Of a stretch of DNA of 64,000 nucleotides, positions 16,726-24,984 are shown one piece after another. Position 1 is the first letter of the stretch. Each line of letters starts with the position of its first letter. The notes under the pieces are model-generated. The model saw nothing but the letters and a program-made list of their open reading frames with translations, did not search any database and was not told the DNA's origin. Origin of the DNA: LMUY01 sp965198565 (GTDB taxonomy: Bacteria > Pseudomonadota > Alphaproteobacteria > Acetobacterales > Acetobacteraceae). Where the stretch lies: positions 3,100,001-3,164,000 of the forward strand of contig OZ240665.1 in assembly GCA_965198565.1 (NCBI GenBank), given 5' to 3'. The translations under genes and the position numbers were made by a program.

Positions 16726-17215
16726 AATGGGCAGCGAGGCCGAGCGGTGCCAATACGTGACACTGGCCCTTCATCGGGAGGTGTTCGCGGTCCCAGTTAC
16801 GATGGTGCGAGAAATCCTCGATTATCGCGCGCCGTCGAAGGTTCCGGAGGGGCCGCCCTATCTACTCGGGCTGATCGATGTGCGAGGCCGCGCGACGCCC
16901 GCGATTGATCTCAGGCTCAAACTGGGTTTGGCCAGCGTTGCGCCAGACACGGCCACCCGTATTCTGGTGCTCGATGTTCCAGTCGATGGACGAACGCTCG
17001 CGCTAGGGCTGGTGGCCGACCGCGTGATAGAAGTCGTGGCATTCGAGAGCAACGATATAGAAGCCGCACCCGACATCGGCATTCCCTGGCGGTCCGACTA
17101 TATCGCCGGTGTTGTGCGGCGCGAGTGTGGCTTCGTCATCCTGTTCGACCTGCCAAAGCTGCTCACCAGCGCCGAAGCTGCGCTGACGAGCGCAGTTCTG
17201 GCGCGCGCCGCCTGA
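16718..17215 (+). CDS. cheW: CheW coupling protein (second copy)
   Basis: A 165-residue CheW-fold protein. I take the ATG at 16718, overlapping the receptor's stop; an ATG at 16727 is the alternative, and the longer reading from 16613 is receptor sequence in another frame. It opens CQYVTLALHREVFAVPVTMVREILDY and has LIDVRGRATPAIDLRLKLGL, the usual CheW pattern. It differs clearly from the first CheW, so it is not a recent duplicate. It stands between the receptor and cheR. Confidence 0.9.
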   Translation: MPKMGSEAERCQYVTLALHREVFAVPVTMVREILDYRAPSKVPEGPPYLLGLIDVRGRATPAIDLRLKLGLASVAPDTATRILVLDVPVDGRTLALGLVADRVIEVVAFESNDIEAAPDIGIPWRSDYIAGVVRRECGFVILFDLPKLLTSAEAALTSAVLARAA

Positions 17216-17223
17216 AACCTCTC

Positions 17224-18120
17224 ATGGCTGGGGAGTTTGCGGACTTGCCGGATCACAAAACCGCTTCGGTGGCTGCTGGCTCCGTCTTTAGCATGGGTTC
17301 GGACCAGTTCACGCCCCGCAACTTCGCCACGCTGGCTGAGCTAATCCATCGCTACAGCGGCATCAAGATGCCGGCGGGCAAGCAGACGATGTTGGAGGGG
17401 CGGCTACGCCGCAGGGCTGCAAGCCTCGGTCTGGGGACCCTCAACGACTATTGCGATTATCTGTTCCAGGATGAGGGATCCGGCGATGAACTCATTCACC
17501 TGATCGACGCGGTAACAACCAACAAGACCGAGTTCTTCCGCGAACCTATCCACTTCGACTTCCTACGGGATACTGCCCTGCCCGAGTTTGCGGCAGCCGG
17601 TCGACGCCACGTCAAACTCTGGAGCGCCGCCGCCTCGATCGGAGCGGAGGCTTATACGATAGCGATGGTACTGGAAGACTACCGTCGCAGCACGAACGCG
17701 TTCCACTACTCGATCCTGGCCACCGATATCTGCACCGAAGTACTCGCGGTCGCACTCGCCGGGCGTTTCCCGCGCGCGATGATGGAGCCGATACCACCCG
17801 AGCTGCGACGCCAACACGTCTGGAGTCCGCGCGATGAGACCTCCAACGAGATGCGCATGGCGCCACATCTCCGGGCGAAACTCTCGATTGCTCGCCTCAA
17901 CCTTATGGATGAGAGCTATCCGGTCGAGCAAGACATGGACGTCATCTTCTGCCGCAACATCCTGATCTATTTCGACAGGCGCACGCAGGAGCAGGTTCTT
18001 GCCCGGCTCTGCCGCCACCTGCGGAGCGACGGGTATTTGATTCTGGGCCATTCCGAAGCCGCCGTTGACAAAGCATTGCCGCTCGATCACGTCGTCAACA
18101 CGATTTTCCGCCGGTGTTGA
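17224..18120 (+). CDS. cheR: Chemoreceptor methyltransferase CheR
   Basis: A 298-residue SAM-dependent glutamate O-methyltransferase that methylates receptors for adaptation. The start is ATG at 17224, 8 bases after the cheW stop. The N-terminal helical domain holds FATLAELIHRYSGIKMPAGK and RLRRRAASLGL. The catalytic domain shows TTNKTEFFREPIHFDFL, the SAM-binding KLWSAAASIGAEAYTIAMVL and the late DVIFCRNILIYFD. In the SAM motif SAAASIGAE replaces the more usual SAGCSTGEE, so the loop is somewhat divergent. An ATG at about 17293 would drop a non-conserved lead. Confidence 0.94.
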   Translation: MAGEFADLPDHKTASVAAGSVFSMGSDQFTPRNFATLAELIHRYSGIKMPAGKQTMLEGRLRRRAASLGLGTLNDYCDYLFQDEGSGDELIHLIDAVTTNKTEFFREPIHFDFLRDTALPEFAAAGRRHVKLWSAAASIGAEAYTIAMVLEDYRRSTNAFHYSILATDICTEVLAVALAGRFPRAMMEPIPPELRRQHVWSPRDETSNEMRMAPHLRAKLSIARLNLMDESYPVEQDMDVIFCRNILIYFDRRTQEQVLARLCRHLRSDGYLILGHSEAAVDKALPLDHVVNTIFRRC

Positions 18121-18124
18121 CGCC

Positions 18125-19225
18125 ATGACCGTGGTCAGGAAGCGAGTGCGCGTGCTGATCGTCGATGATTCGGCAAGCGTGCGCCAAACCCTGGCCGCGG
18201 TGTTGGCGAGCGATCCCGATATCGAAGTGCTTGGTGTGGCGTCAGACCCATTCGTCGCAGCCAGCCGCATCCGGAGCGAAACCCCCGATGTCATTACGCT
18301 GGACGTCGAGATGCCTCGGATGGATGGCATCACCTTCCTGCGCAAGTTGATGGCGCAGCATCCAATCCCGGTCGTGATGTGCTCGTCGCTCGTGGAGGCG
18401 GGCTCCGAAACCTTGATGCAGGCGCTCGAGGCCGGGGCTGTGGATATCATACTCAAACCAATGACCGGCGTGGCGGACCATCTGAACGACTCTCGAATCC
18501 AGATCTGCGAGGCCGTCAAAGGTGCCGCGGCGGCCCGCCCTGGTCAAAGGCGGGGGCGGCCGACGACAGCGACAACTGTAGCGGCAGATCCGTTGAAGAA
18601 GCTCACTGCGGACGTGATGTTGCCGCCACCACGGCAAAGCGCCATGGCGCGCACGACGGAAAAGATCATCTGCATCGGCGCGTCCACCGGAGGGACGGAG
18701 TCGCTGCGAACAGTGCTCGAGGCGCTCCCAATCGACGCACCCGGCATCGTGATCGTGCAGCACATGCCCGAGAAGTTTACGGCGTCCTTTGCAAACCGGC
18801 TGAACGCACTTTGCCAGATGGACGTCAAGGAGGCGGAGGACGGCGATGCGGTGCTGCGTGGCCGCGTGCTGATTGCCCCAGGTAATTTGCACAGCATGGT
18901 GGAACGGAGCGGATCGCGATACCACGTCTCGGTCAAGCCGGGTCCGCTGGTGTCGCGGCATAGACCGTCGGTGGACGTTTTGTTCCGCTCCGCCGCGCGC
19001 TCGGCCGGTGCCAATGCAGTTGGCGTGATCATGACCGGCATGGGCGACGATGGCGCGCGTGGCCTCGAAGAAATGAAGGCTTCCGGCGCGTTCACGCTGG
19101 CCCAAGACGAGGCGACATCGATTGTCTTCGGCATGCCGCGCGAGGCCATTGCCCGCGGCTGCGTCGACCGCGTGGTTGGACTGCACGACCTTGCGCTCGC
19201 GATCCGGTATGCTGCCGCGCAATAG
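18125..19225 (+). CDS. cheB: Protein-glutamate methylesterase CheB
   Basis: A 366-residue two-domain adaptation enzyme, starting at the ATG at 18125, 4 bases after cheR. The receiver domain has phospho-acceptor Asp60 (ITLDVEMPRMDG). A basic linker at about 133-175 leads to the methylesterase domain with catalytic Ser187 (IGASTGGTE), His213 (VQHMPEKFT) and Asp309 (TGMGDDG). It is the last gene of the che operon. Immediately downstream are insertion-sequence remnants rather than a cheD or further receptor. Confidence 0.96.
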   Translation: MTVVRKRVRVLIVDDSASVRQTLAAVLASDPDIEVLGVASDPFVAASRIRSETPDVITLDVEMPRMDGITFLRKLMAQHPIPVVMCSSLVEAGSETLMQALEAGAVDIILKPMTGVADHLNDSRIQICEAVKGAAAARPGQRRGRPTTATTVAADPLKKLTADVMLPPPRQSAMARTTEKIICIGASTGGTESLRTVLEALPIDAPGIVIVQHMPEKFTASFANRLNALCQMDVKEAEDGDAVLRGRVLIAPGNLHSMVERSGSRYHVSVKPGPLVSRHRPSVDVLFRSAARSAGANAVGVIMTGMGDDGARGLEEMKASGAFTLAQDEATSIVFGMPREAIARGCVDRVVGLHDLALAIRYAAAQ

Positions 19226-19371
19226 GTGACCAAGGGTCCACTGCTGCGTTGCCGCCGGCTGATCTCTCAATTGCAAGCGCTCGGGGCGTGATTGCCACAG
19301 TGTCGGCGCGCTTGTAGCAGCCTGTCGGATTGCGGGTACCCAGTTTTCCGGCGAACGGCTGGGCTCGACGC

Positions 19372-19428
19372 ATGGCGACATACATCCCGTTCAGCCGAGA
19401 CCAGGCCTTTCTGCTTCCGCCCGCTCTG
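19372..19428 (+). pseudogene. IS1182-type transposase, N-terminal fragment
   Basis: The first 19 codons (MATYIPFSRDQAFLLPPAL) match the very conserved beginning of IS1182-family transposases, then the similarity stops. It is a fragment of an element cut off by later events. The rest of the 305-base spacer 19226-19530 holds no gene I can support. A GTAAG at 19495 may be the left end of the IS66 element. Confidence 0.5.
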
Positions 19429-19530
19429 AAACGTATCCATTTGGTGACGGCCCCCTGGCAATGGCTGGGTGGTGTGGCGACCTTAGCGGCGCTCGTAAGT
19501 GCGTTGTTAAGATCGGCGGCGGGTTGCTGG

Positions 19531-19926
19531 ATGGAGATCATCACCGGGGTTGAGCGTCGGCGCCGGTGGCGGGTGGAGGACAAACTTTGCATCGTGGCGG
19601 AGGCGGAGGCGGAGGCGGAGGCGGAGGCGGCTGTCGTTGCGCATGTGGCGCGTCGTCACCAGGTCAGCCGTGGTCTGCTGACGAGTTGGCGCCAGCAGGT
19701 CCGTCGCGGTGGTTTAGTAGCGGAGCATCATGCCGCGGTGCTCATGCCGGTGCAGATGCTGCCGAAGCCTGTATCGTCAGCCGTGCCGGTGTCTTGCGCG
19801 CCGGGCGGAGCATCTGGTCAGGACCAGCGGATTGAGATCGCGTTACCGGATGGCATCTCCATCCGCGTCGGTGCGGACGTTGGACTGGTGGCGCTACGCC
19901 GGGTCATCGCGGCCGTGCGGCGTTGA
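19531..19926 (+). CDS. tnpA: IS66 TnpA (helix-turn-helix accessory protein) with expanded Ala-Glu repeat
   Basis: The first IS66 ORF, 131 residues from the ATG at 19531. It has an IS3/IS911-type helix-turn-helix (RRRWRVEDKLCIVAEA, then VARRHQVSRGLLTSWRQQVR) and the C-terminal IEIALPDGISIRVGADVGLVALRRVI seen in IS66 accessory proteins. Between the two helices the protein carries an Ala-Glu run, encoded by five perfect GCGGAG units at 19597-19626. Relatives normally have a short Ala-rich turn there, so the repeat looks like a slippage expansion. The stop overlaps tnpB. Confidence 0.85.
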   Translation: MEIITGVERRRRWRVEDKLCIVAEAEAEAEAEAAVVAHVARRHQVSRGLLTSWRQQVRRGGLVAEHHAAVLMPVQMLPKPVSSAVPVSCAPGGASGQDQRIEIALPDGISIRVGADVGLVALRRVIAAVRR

Positions 19927-20177
19927 TCCCGGTTGCCTCCGCGGTCCGGGCCTGGCTTGCGGTTGGCCACACGGACATGCGGCGCGGCATGAACGGGCTC
20001 GCACTCCAGCTGCAGCAGGCGTTGCAGCGCGATCCGCACGCGGGCGACCTGTATGTGTTCCGCGGCAAGCGCGGCGATCTGGTGAAGAACGCTTACCCGG
20101 CGCGATGGCACTTGTGCTTGAATCTCGCTGTGACCACCGCACCCGGCCTGATTTCGAACGACATCAGGACGCTGTAA
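19923..20177 (+). pseudogene. tnpB: IS66 TnpB, C-terminus replaced
   Basis: The first 54 or so residues (IPVASAVRAWLAVGHTDMRRGMNGLALQLQ to VFRGKRGDLVKN) are typical IS66 Orf2. The family then continues for about 50 more residues containing the GRF-W-P core. Here the sequence switches to an unrelated 30-residue tail, giving 84 residues in place of about 115. A deletion or replacement after codon 54 is the simplest reading, so the product is probably non-functional. Confidence 0.75.
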
Positions 20178-20186
20178 GCCGCCCTG

Positions 20187-21079
20187 TTGGCCGAGCAGGC
20201 TGCCCGGCGCGCGGCCGAGCCGCGCGCATCCGGCGCCGAGGCAGTCATTGCCCAGCTCAAGCCAATGATTGCCAAGATGCGGCACGAGCGGTTCGGCGCC
20301 TCGTCCGAGCGTGGCCGCAAGCTGCTGGACCAGCTCGAGTTGGAACTGGAGGAGATGGAGGCCGTCGCCACCGAGGACGAGTCCGCCGTCCAGGCCAATC
20401 CGCTGCCGGAGGGCACCAAGCCGCCGCCCACTAGGCGCAAGCCCGTCCGTGCGCCGTTCCCAGCGCATTTCCCCCCCCCCGCGTGAGCGGGTGGTCGTGC
20501 CTGGCCCGGCTGCCTGTCCCTGCTTGCCAAGGCAAGCAGGGACAGCTAGGCGAGGACGTGACCGAGACGCTGGAGGTGATACCGCGGCAGTTCAAGGTGA
20601 TCCAGACCGTGCGCGAGCGCTTCACCTGCCGGGCCTGCGGGGCGATCCATCAGCCGCCCGTACCGTTCCATGTCATCGCGCGCGGACGCGCCGGGCCCGA
20701 GTTGCTGGCCACGATCCTGGAGGCAAAGTTCGGCCAGCACCTGCCGCTGAACCGGCAGAGCGAGACCTTTGCCCACGAGAGCATTGAGCTTGATGTGTCG
20801 ACGCTCGCCGACTGGGTCGCGGTGCGTGCAGCGTGGCGCTGGCGCCCCTGGTGGCGCTGATCCGGGGTCATGTGCTGGCGGCCGAGCGCATCCATGGCGA
20901 CGACACCCACAGTGCCTGTGCTGGCCGAGACGCGTACGACGACGGGCCGATTGTGGACCTATGTGCACGATGAGCGGCCGTTCGGCGGACCAGCCTCGCC
21001 CGCCGCGCTGTTCTTCTACTCACGCGACCGCGGCGGCGAGCACCCGGCGCGGCATCTGCCCTGGAACTGCACGCAGTAG
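20187..21079 (+). pseudogene. tnpC: IS66 TnpC transposase, frameshifted and truncated
   Basis: The similarity to the IS66 large transposase passes through several frames. The leucine-zipper-like start runs to about 20470. A C10 tract (20471-20480) shifts the frame into RERVVVPGPAACPC. A second shift at a perfect palindrome (20512-20541) leads to LGEDVTETLEVIPRQFKV and the zinc-binding CRACG. A third near 20830 leads to VLAAERIHGDDT. A fourth near 20905 leads to TGRLWTYVHDERPFGG. The text ends at GGEHPARHL, before the remaining DDE residues. Clearly dead. Confidence 0.85.
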
Positions 21080-21096
21080 GCTGCCAAACTGCCGGC

Positions 21097-21738
21097 ATGA
21101 GCCCCAGCACGGCCGCCGCCAACGACACGTCAGCCGCCGACAGCTTCAACCAGATCTGCACGGTCCGGATCGAGTTGCTGGACACCGACCCGCTGATCTG
21201 GCGCGAGGTGGAGGTGCCGACTTCGATCACGCTCAAGGTGCTGCATGACATCGTCCAGATCACCATGGGCTGGCTCGATCAGCACCTGTGGGAGTTCAAG
21301 ATCGACGGCCGGATCTACGGGTTGCCGATGGATGAAGACTGGGGCACCGCACCCCGCACCGACGCGATAAAGGTCCGCCTGCGCGACGTGCTGAAGCCGC
21401 GAAAGACGAACATCGAATACTTGTACGACTTCGGCGACAACTGGGAACACCGCATCACCGTCATCAAAGTCCGCCCCGGCCTGCCCGGCGTCTCCTACCC
21501 GCACTATATCGCCGGCGAATGGGATTGCCCGCCTGAGAACTGCGGCGGCGTCCCCGGCTACTACCACATGCTGGACGCCCTCGCCGACCCCAAGCACCCA
21601 GATCATGCCGAGGTCGCCGAATACCTGGAGGACTGGGACCCCAAGGAAATCGACGAACTCCCTCTCAGGATCGCTCTGGGCCGGATCGCTAATCGACGCA
21701 ACGCAGCTCGCACCAGGATCGCAAAGAAGACCACCTGA
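21097..21738 (+). CDS. Plasmid pRiA4b ORF-3 family protein
   Basis: A 213-residue protein of the pRiA4b ORF-3-like family. The hallmarks are visible: VRIELLDTDPLIWREVEVP, LHDIVQITMGWLDQHLWEF, IEYLYDFGDNWEHRI, and CPPENCGGVPGYYHMLDAL. The family is common on plasmids and next to insertion sequences; its biochemical role is not established. The gene looks intact, in contrast to the decayed IS66 directly upstream (18 bases) and IS481 downstream. It is probably cargo brought in with the mobile DNA. The basic tail (RRNAARTRIAKKTT) may bind nucleic acid. Confidence 0.85.
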   Translation: MSPSTAAANDTSAADSFNQICTVRIELLDTDPLIWREVEVPTSITLKVLHDIVQITMGWLDQHLWEFKIDGRIYGLPMDEDWGTAPRTDAIKVRLRDVLKPRKTNIEYLYDFGDNWEHRITVIKVRPGLPGVSYPHYIAGEWDCPPENCGGVPGYYHMLDALADPKHPDHAEVAEYLEDWDPKEIDELPLRIALGRIANRRNAARTRIAKKTT

Positions 21739-21843
21739 CCCCGGTGCTCCGGCGAAGCCACTCAACCGCGGCCTTCGCCGGATGGATACAGAACTACTTC
21801 GCCGCCGCAGGCTACGGTGCAATGTGATGGGAAAATGCTCTAC

Positions 21844-21949
21844 CTAGATCATGGCCGGCTCAGATAGAGTCGCCGGTCATGGTCTCGTTGTTGTTTTGGC
21901 GAGCATCTTTACCGGTCAGGTGACCACACCTGATCCGGTGATGCTCTAG
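21844..21949. repeat. Repeat element A, long form, copy 3 (106 bp)
   Basis: The same length and near-identical sequence to 8978-9083, with CTAG at both ends. An IS481 element starts two bases after it, so the repeat's terminal CTAG served as the insertion target. Confidence 0.88.
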
Positions 21950-21950
21950 C

Positions 21951-22977
21951 TGTCGTTGCTATGGAGGTTGTACCTCCGGGGCTGAGGGAGGAGGTTATGG
22001 GTGTGAGGCCTGCAACCCCAAGCCCGGAGCCCCGGATGGACACCCATAACAATGCCAGAACCACCTGCCATGGTCGAATGCTGATCGTGCAACGTCTCGC
22101 GAGCGGATGGTCCGTGGCAGCCGTCGCCCATGCCCAGGGCGTCACACCCAAAACCGTGCGCAAATGGCGCGACCGCCACGCCGCAGAGGGCCACACCGGC
22201 CTCGCCAACCGCTCCTCCCGCCCGCATCGCAGCCCAGCCCGCCTGGACGCGGCCGACGAGGACGCGATCGAGGCATTGCGACGCCAGCGCCTGTCCGGCC
22301 CGGCCATCGCCCGTAGGCTCGGCCGCCCCATCTCCACCATCGGCCACGTGCTGCGGCGCCCCGGCCTCGGCCGCCTGGCCACGCTCGATCCCCGGCCGCC
22401 CATCATCCGCTACGAACGCGAACAGCCCGGCGAGCTGATCCACATCGACATCAAGAAGCTCGGCCGCATCGACGGCATCGGCCACCGCATCACCGGCGAC
22501 CGCACCGGCCAAAGCAACCGCCGCGCTGCTGGCCGCGGCCTCGGATGGGAATACCTGCATGTCGCCATCGATGACCGATCGCGCCTGGCCTTCACGCAGT
22601 TGCTGCCCAGCGAACGCAAGGAAGACGCCATCGCCTTCCTGGAAAGCAGTCTTGCTTGGTTCCAACACCACGGCATCACCGTCCAGCGCGTGATGACCGA
22701 TAACGGGTCAGCCTACAAAAGCAAGCTGTTCGCCGCCGCGCTGGACAACCATGGCGTGGCCCACAAACGCACCCGGCCCTACACGCCAAAGCCGAGCGCT
22801 TCATCCAAAGCAGCATCCGCGAATGAGCCTATGCCACCCCATTCAACACCTCAGCCGAACGCCAGCAGGCCATGCACCCATGGCTGCACGACTACAACAC
22901 CGCACGACCACACTCAGCCCTCGGCGGAAAACCTCCCATCTCCAGGCTCAACAGGGACAACCTCCTTGGCAGCGACA
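21951..22977 (+). mobile_element. IS481-family element with terminal inverted repeats
   Basis: The left end TGTCGTTGCTATGGAGGTTGT and the complement of the right end TGTCGCTGCCAAGGAGGTTGT agree at 18 of 21 positions. The flanks are TCTAGC (21945-21950) and TCTAGG (22978-22983), matching the NCTAGN six-base target known for IS481, with one mismatch. The 1027-bp length is normal. The transposase is broken, so the copy is not autonomous. Confidence 0.85.
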
Positions 22978-22982
22978 TCTAG
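22036..22982 (+). pseudogene. IS481 transposase, frameshifted with an internal stop
   Basis: From the ATG at 22036 the reading gives an N-terminal helix-turn-helix (AHAQGVTPKTVRKWRDRH) and the DDE catalytic core (HIDIKKLG, then MTDNGSAYKS). After RPYTPK about 13 bases present in relatives are missing. The reading continues in another frame as AERFIQSSIRE, followed by a TGA where Trp is usual. It then runs AYATPFNT to PPISRLNRDNLLGSDI. The final TAG would fall in the target-site CTAG outside the element. Both lesions inactivate it. Confidence 0.85.
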
Positions 22983-23085
22983 GCACAAGGCCGGCATCAT
23001 CGCTCGGCAGTGATCACGCGCGACTGGTGGCGAGCACATCCAGCGGCTGAGCAGGGCGCCCGCTCCGGTCGCTCCACGAGACCAA

Positions 23086-24792
23086 TCAGAGTGCCGAGGT
23101 TGCGCTCGCGGTCCACGCCTCGACAACGCCCTGCTGCACGACTCGCTCGCGGGACATCGTGTAGTGCGTCGCAAGCGTCTCGATCATGCAAGCAAGCGGC
23201 GCACCGACAGCCATGGACCTATTCGGCGCGCACCCGATCGCCATCTCAGTGGCGACCACATCCAGCACGCCGCCGATTTCAGCCTGTATGTCAAACCGTT
23301 CCGCCGAGCGTTTCAGCAGTGCGACCACAGCCTCCCCTTGGGCTGCCAGATCCCCGAAATCGGCCTCGGTTTTGCTCCTCGCCTCGCGGATCCGCTGCGA
23401 TGCGTTGTCGAGTGCGACACTTGCGTCGCAGGCAGTGCCGTCGGCGCTGGCCGTGGCTGAATCTTCCTGGGTCAGGGCGGTGGCGGCTCCGCTCAAATGG
23501 CTCAAGGCTTGCACGCACTCGTTGGCCGTGGATTCCAGATTACCCGCGTGGAGTTCAAGCTCTGCAGCAATGGTTTTCAACGGCCGGCCCGGTTCACCGA
23601 TGCGGGTCGACTTGAGCGACGCGTTCAGCGCCATGCACTGCACATCACCCTTCATGGTTTGAACCGCGGCAAGCCGCGCGGAGAGAATTTGGGCCGCCCG
23701 CCCAACTGCATCGCCCATCTGCTGCGCTGCCCGGTCGACTGCCTCGATCTCTCCGACCAACCCGGCGGCTTGCTCAATCCGGCGCTCTAGCCCAAGCAGA
23801 AAACCATCCGCCCGGCCAGAGCCGTTGCCATAAGCCACGTCTCGCAGATGCAGCAGCGCGGCAGAGTCCGTCGTGAGGCCAGCCATGCTGTTGGCGATCT
23901 GGGTGACTTCACGACCGAAGTCCGCACAGGTGTCGGTCAACTGGGCCGCTAGCAGCAACCGCATGCGAATGCCGATTTCGGCGCATTGCTCAACCGGAAG
24001 CGTGACATCAAGCCCCGCCAGGAGGTCCAGGCCGACTTGGATATGCTCGATCCGCTGCCTGGTAATGTCGCCGATTTGAAGTCCTGCGAGCGTGCGTGCA
24101 ACCTTCTTGCGCACCTCGCGAGCGAGGGCACTCGCCTTGGCAGCGGCAACGGCGATACGTTGGTGCTGATCGCCCATGAGGCGGGCGCTGGCCGTCAATT
24201 CGTGGGGGACCGCGGGAATGAGGTCAGCGCAATGCGACGCCAGGCCCGCATCCTGCGCCGCAGCCGCAAACAGGGTCCGTTGCAACGCGGCTATTTCGTT
24301 ATCGAGGCCATCGACCTCATCCCGGCCCGCGTCGATCTGGCTGGCGATCTCTTCGGCGAACAGACCGAACGCAGCGCCGGCCGACGCAATGCCGCCCGCG
24401 GTGATCTTTATGTTGACTGTGAAGGCGCGCATGTAGGCGAGGCAAAGACGGATATCGATGAGGTGGGCGGCGAGGTCGCTCCGATGCTCTGCGAGCGCGG
24501 CTACCACAGCACGTCGGCGCAACTGTTTGGCGGGAAGTGCCAGAAGCGTCGTGGCGGCGATGTCGAGATTGCGCTGGGTCGACCCGACAATGGCCGGATT
24601 GACCGCCTCCGTGATGGCATCCAGAGCGTCGATCATCGAGCCAATACCCTCGACAGCCTCTGCCAGCACCTCTCCCACGGCAAGAAATTTCGTCTCGATC
24701 AAGCAGCGAGCGGATTCCAGTTGCGCCGACCAAGCGGCCAGCGCCAGGTCAGACGGCGTGTATGCCGAACCCTTGTCACGAGACGTGAGCAA
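23086..24792 (-). CDS. Soluble receptor-like protein with a degenerate chemoreceptor signalling domain
   Basis: About 568 helical residues without membrane segments. The last third resembles a chemoreceptor signalling domain, but the hairpin tip is altered (MALNASLKSTRIGEPGRPL in place of ALNAAIEAARAGE). Direct CheA coupling is therefore doubtful. The front begins LALAAWSAQLESARCLIETKFL and continues in long helices with VNIKITAGGI. The start is uncertain: I use TTG at 24792, which has GGAG 8 bases upstream. GTG at 24807 or further left would approach the tRNA. It was probably linked to the che operon before the insertion elements arrived. Confidence 0.7.
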   Translation of the reverse strand: MLTSRDKGSAYTPSDLALAAWSAQLESARCLIETKFLAVGEVLAEAVEGIGSMIDALDAITEAVNPAIVGSTQRNLDIAATTLLALPAKQLRRRAVVAALAEHRSDLAAHLIDIRLCLAYMRAFTVNIKITAGGIASAGAAFGLFAEEIASQIDAGRDEVDGLDNEIAALQRTLFAAAAQDAGLASHCADLIPAVPHELTASARLMGDQHQRIAVAAAKASALAREVRKKVARTLAGLQIGDITRQRIEHIQVGLDLLAGLDVTLPVEQCAEIGIRMRLLLAAQLTDTCADFGREVTQIANSMAGLTTDSAALLHLRDVAYGNGSGRADGFLLGLERRIEQAAGLVGEIEAVDRAAQQMGDAVGRAAQILSARLAAVQTMKGDVQCMALNASLKSTRIGEPGRPLKTIAAELELHAGNLESTANECVQALSHLSGAATALTQEDSATASADGTACDASVALDNASQRIREARSKTEADFGDLAAQGEAVVALLKRSAERFDIQAEIGGVLDVVATEMAIGCAPNRSMAVGAPLACMIETLATHYTMSRERVVQQGVVEAWTASATSAL

Positions 24793-24984
24793 ACCAGTTG
24801 TCTCCACCGAGCCACACGGCCATTCAGCATGGAATAGCTGAATTTCTCGTGAACGACGCTGCAGGAACTGCTCAGCGAACGCTTGACACAATGCCTTGCC
24901 GTTGCAGCACGGGTCCGGCGGGTTCGAGGCCGGAGAGCAGCCAAGTTGCTGAACTATCACGCAAACCGCGGTGATAAGGGGGAG

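Larger units (their letters stand above)
19495..21079 (+). mobile_element. IS66-family element, decayed
   Basis: The gene order tnpA-tnpB-tnpC of IS66 is recognisable, but tnpB has a replaced C-terminus. tnpC is broken by several frameshifts and stops well short of the C-terminal DDE region. The boundaries are approximate: the left end is set at a GTAAG before tnpA, the right at the last readable tnpC sequence. No matching terminal repeat pair was found, so the element is probably truncated on the right. Confidence 0.75.

Noticed and set aside
22997..23191. Leftward reading containing LGTLIGLVERPERAP, faintly like an IS30 transposase
   Set aside because: The resemblance covers about 12 residues, it overlaps the receptor-like gene's end, and no other IS30 feature was found.
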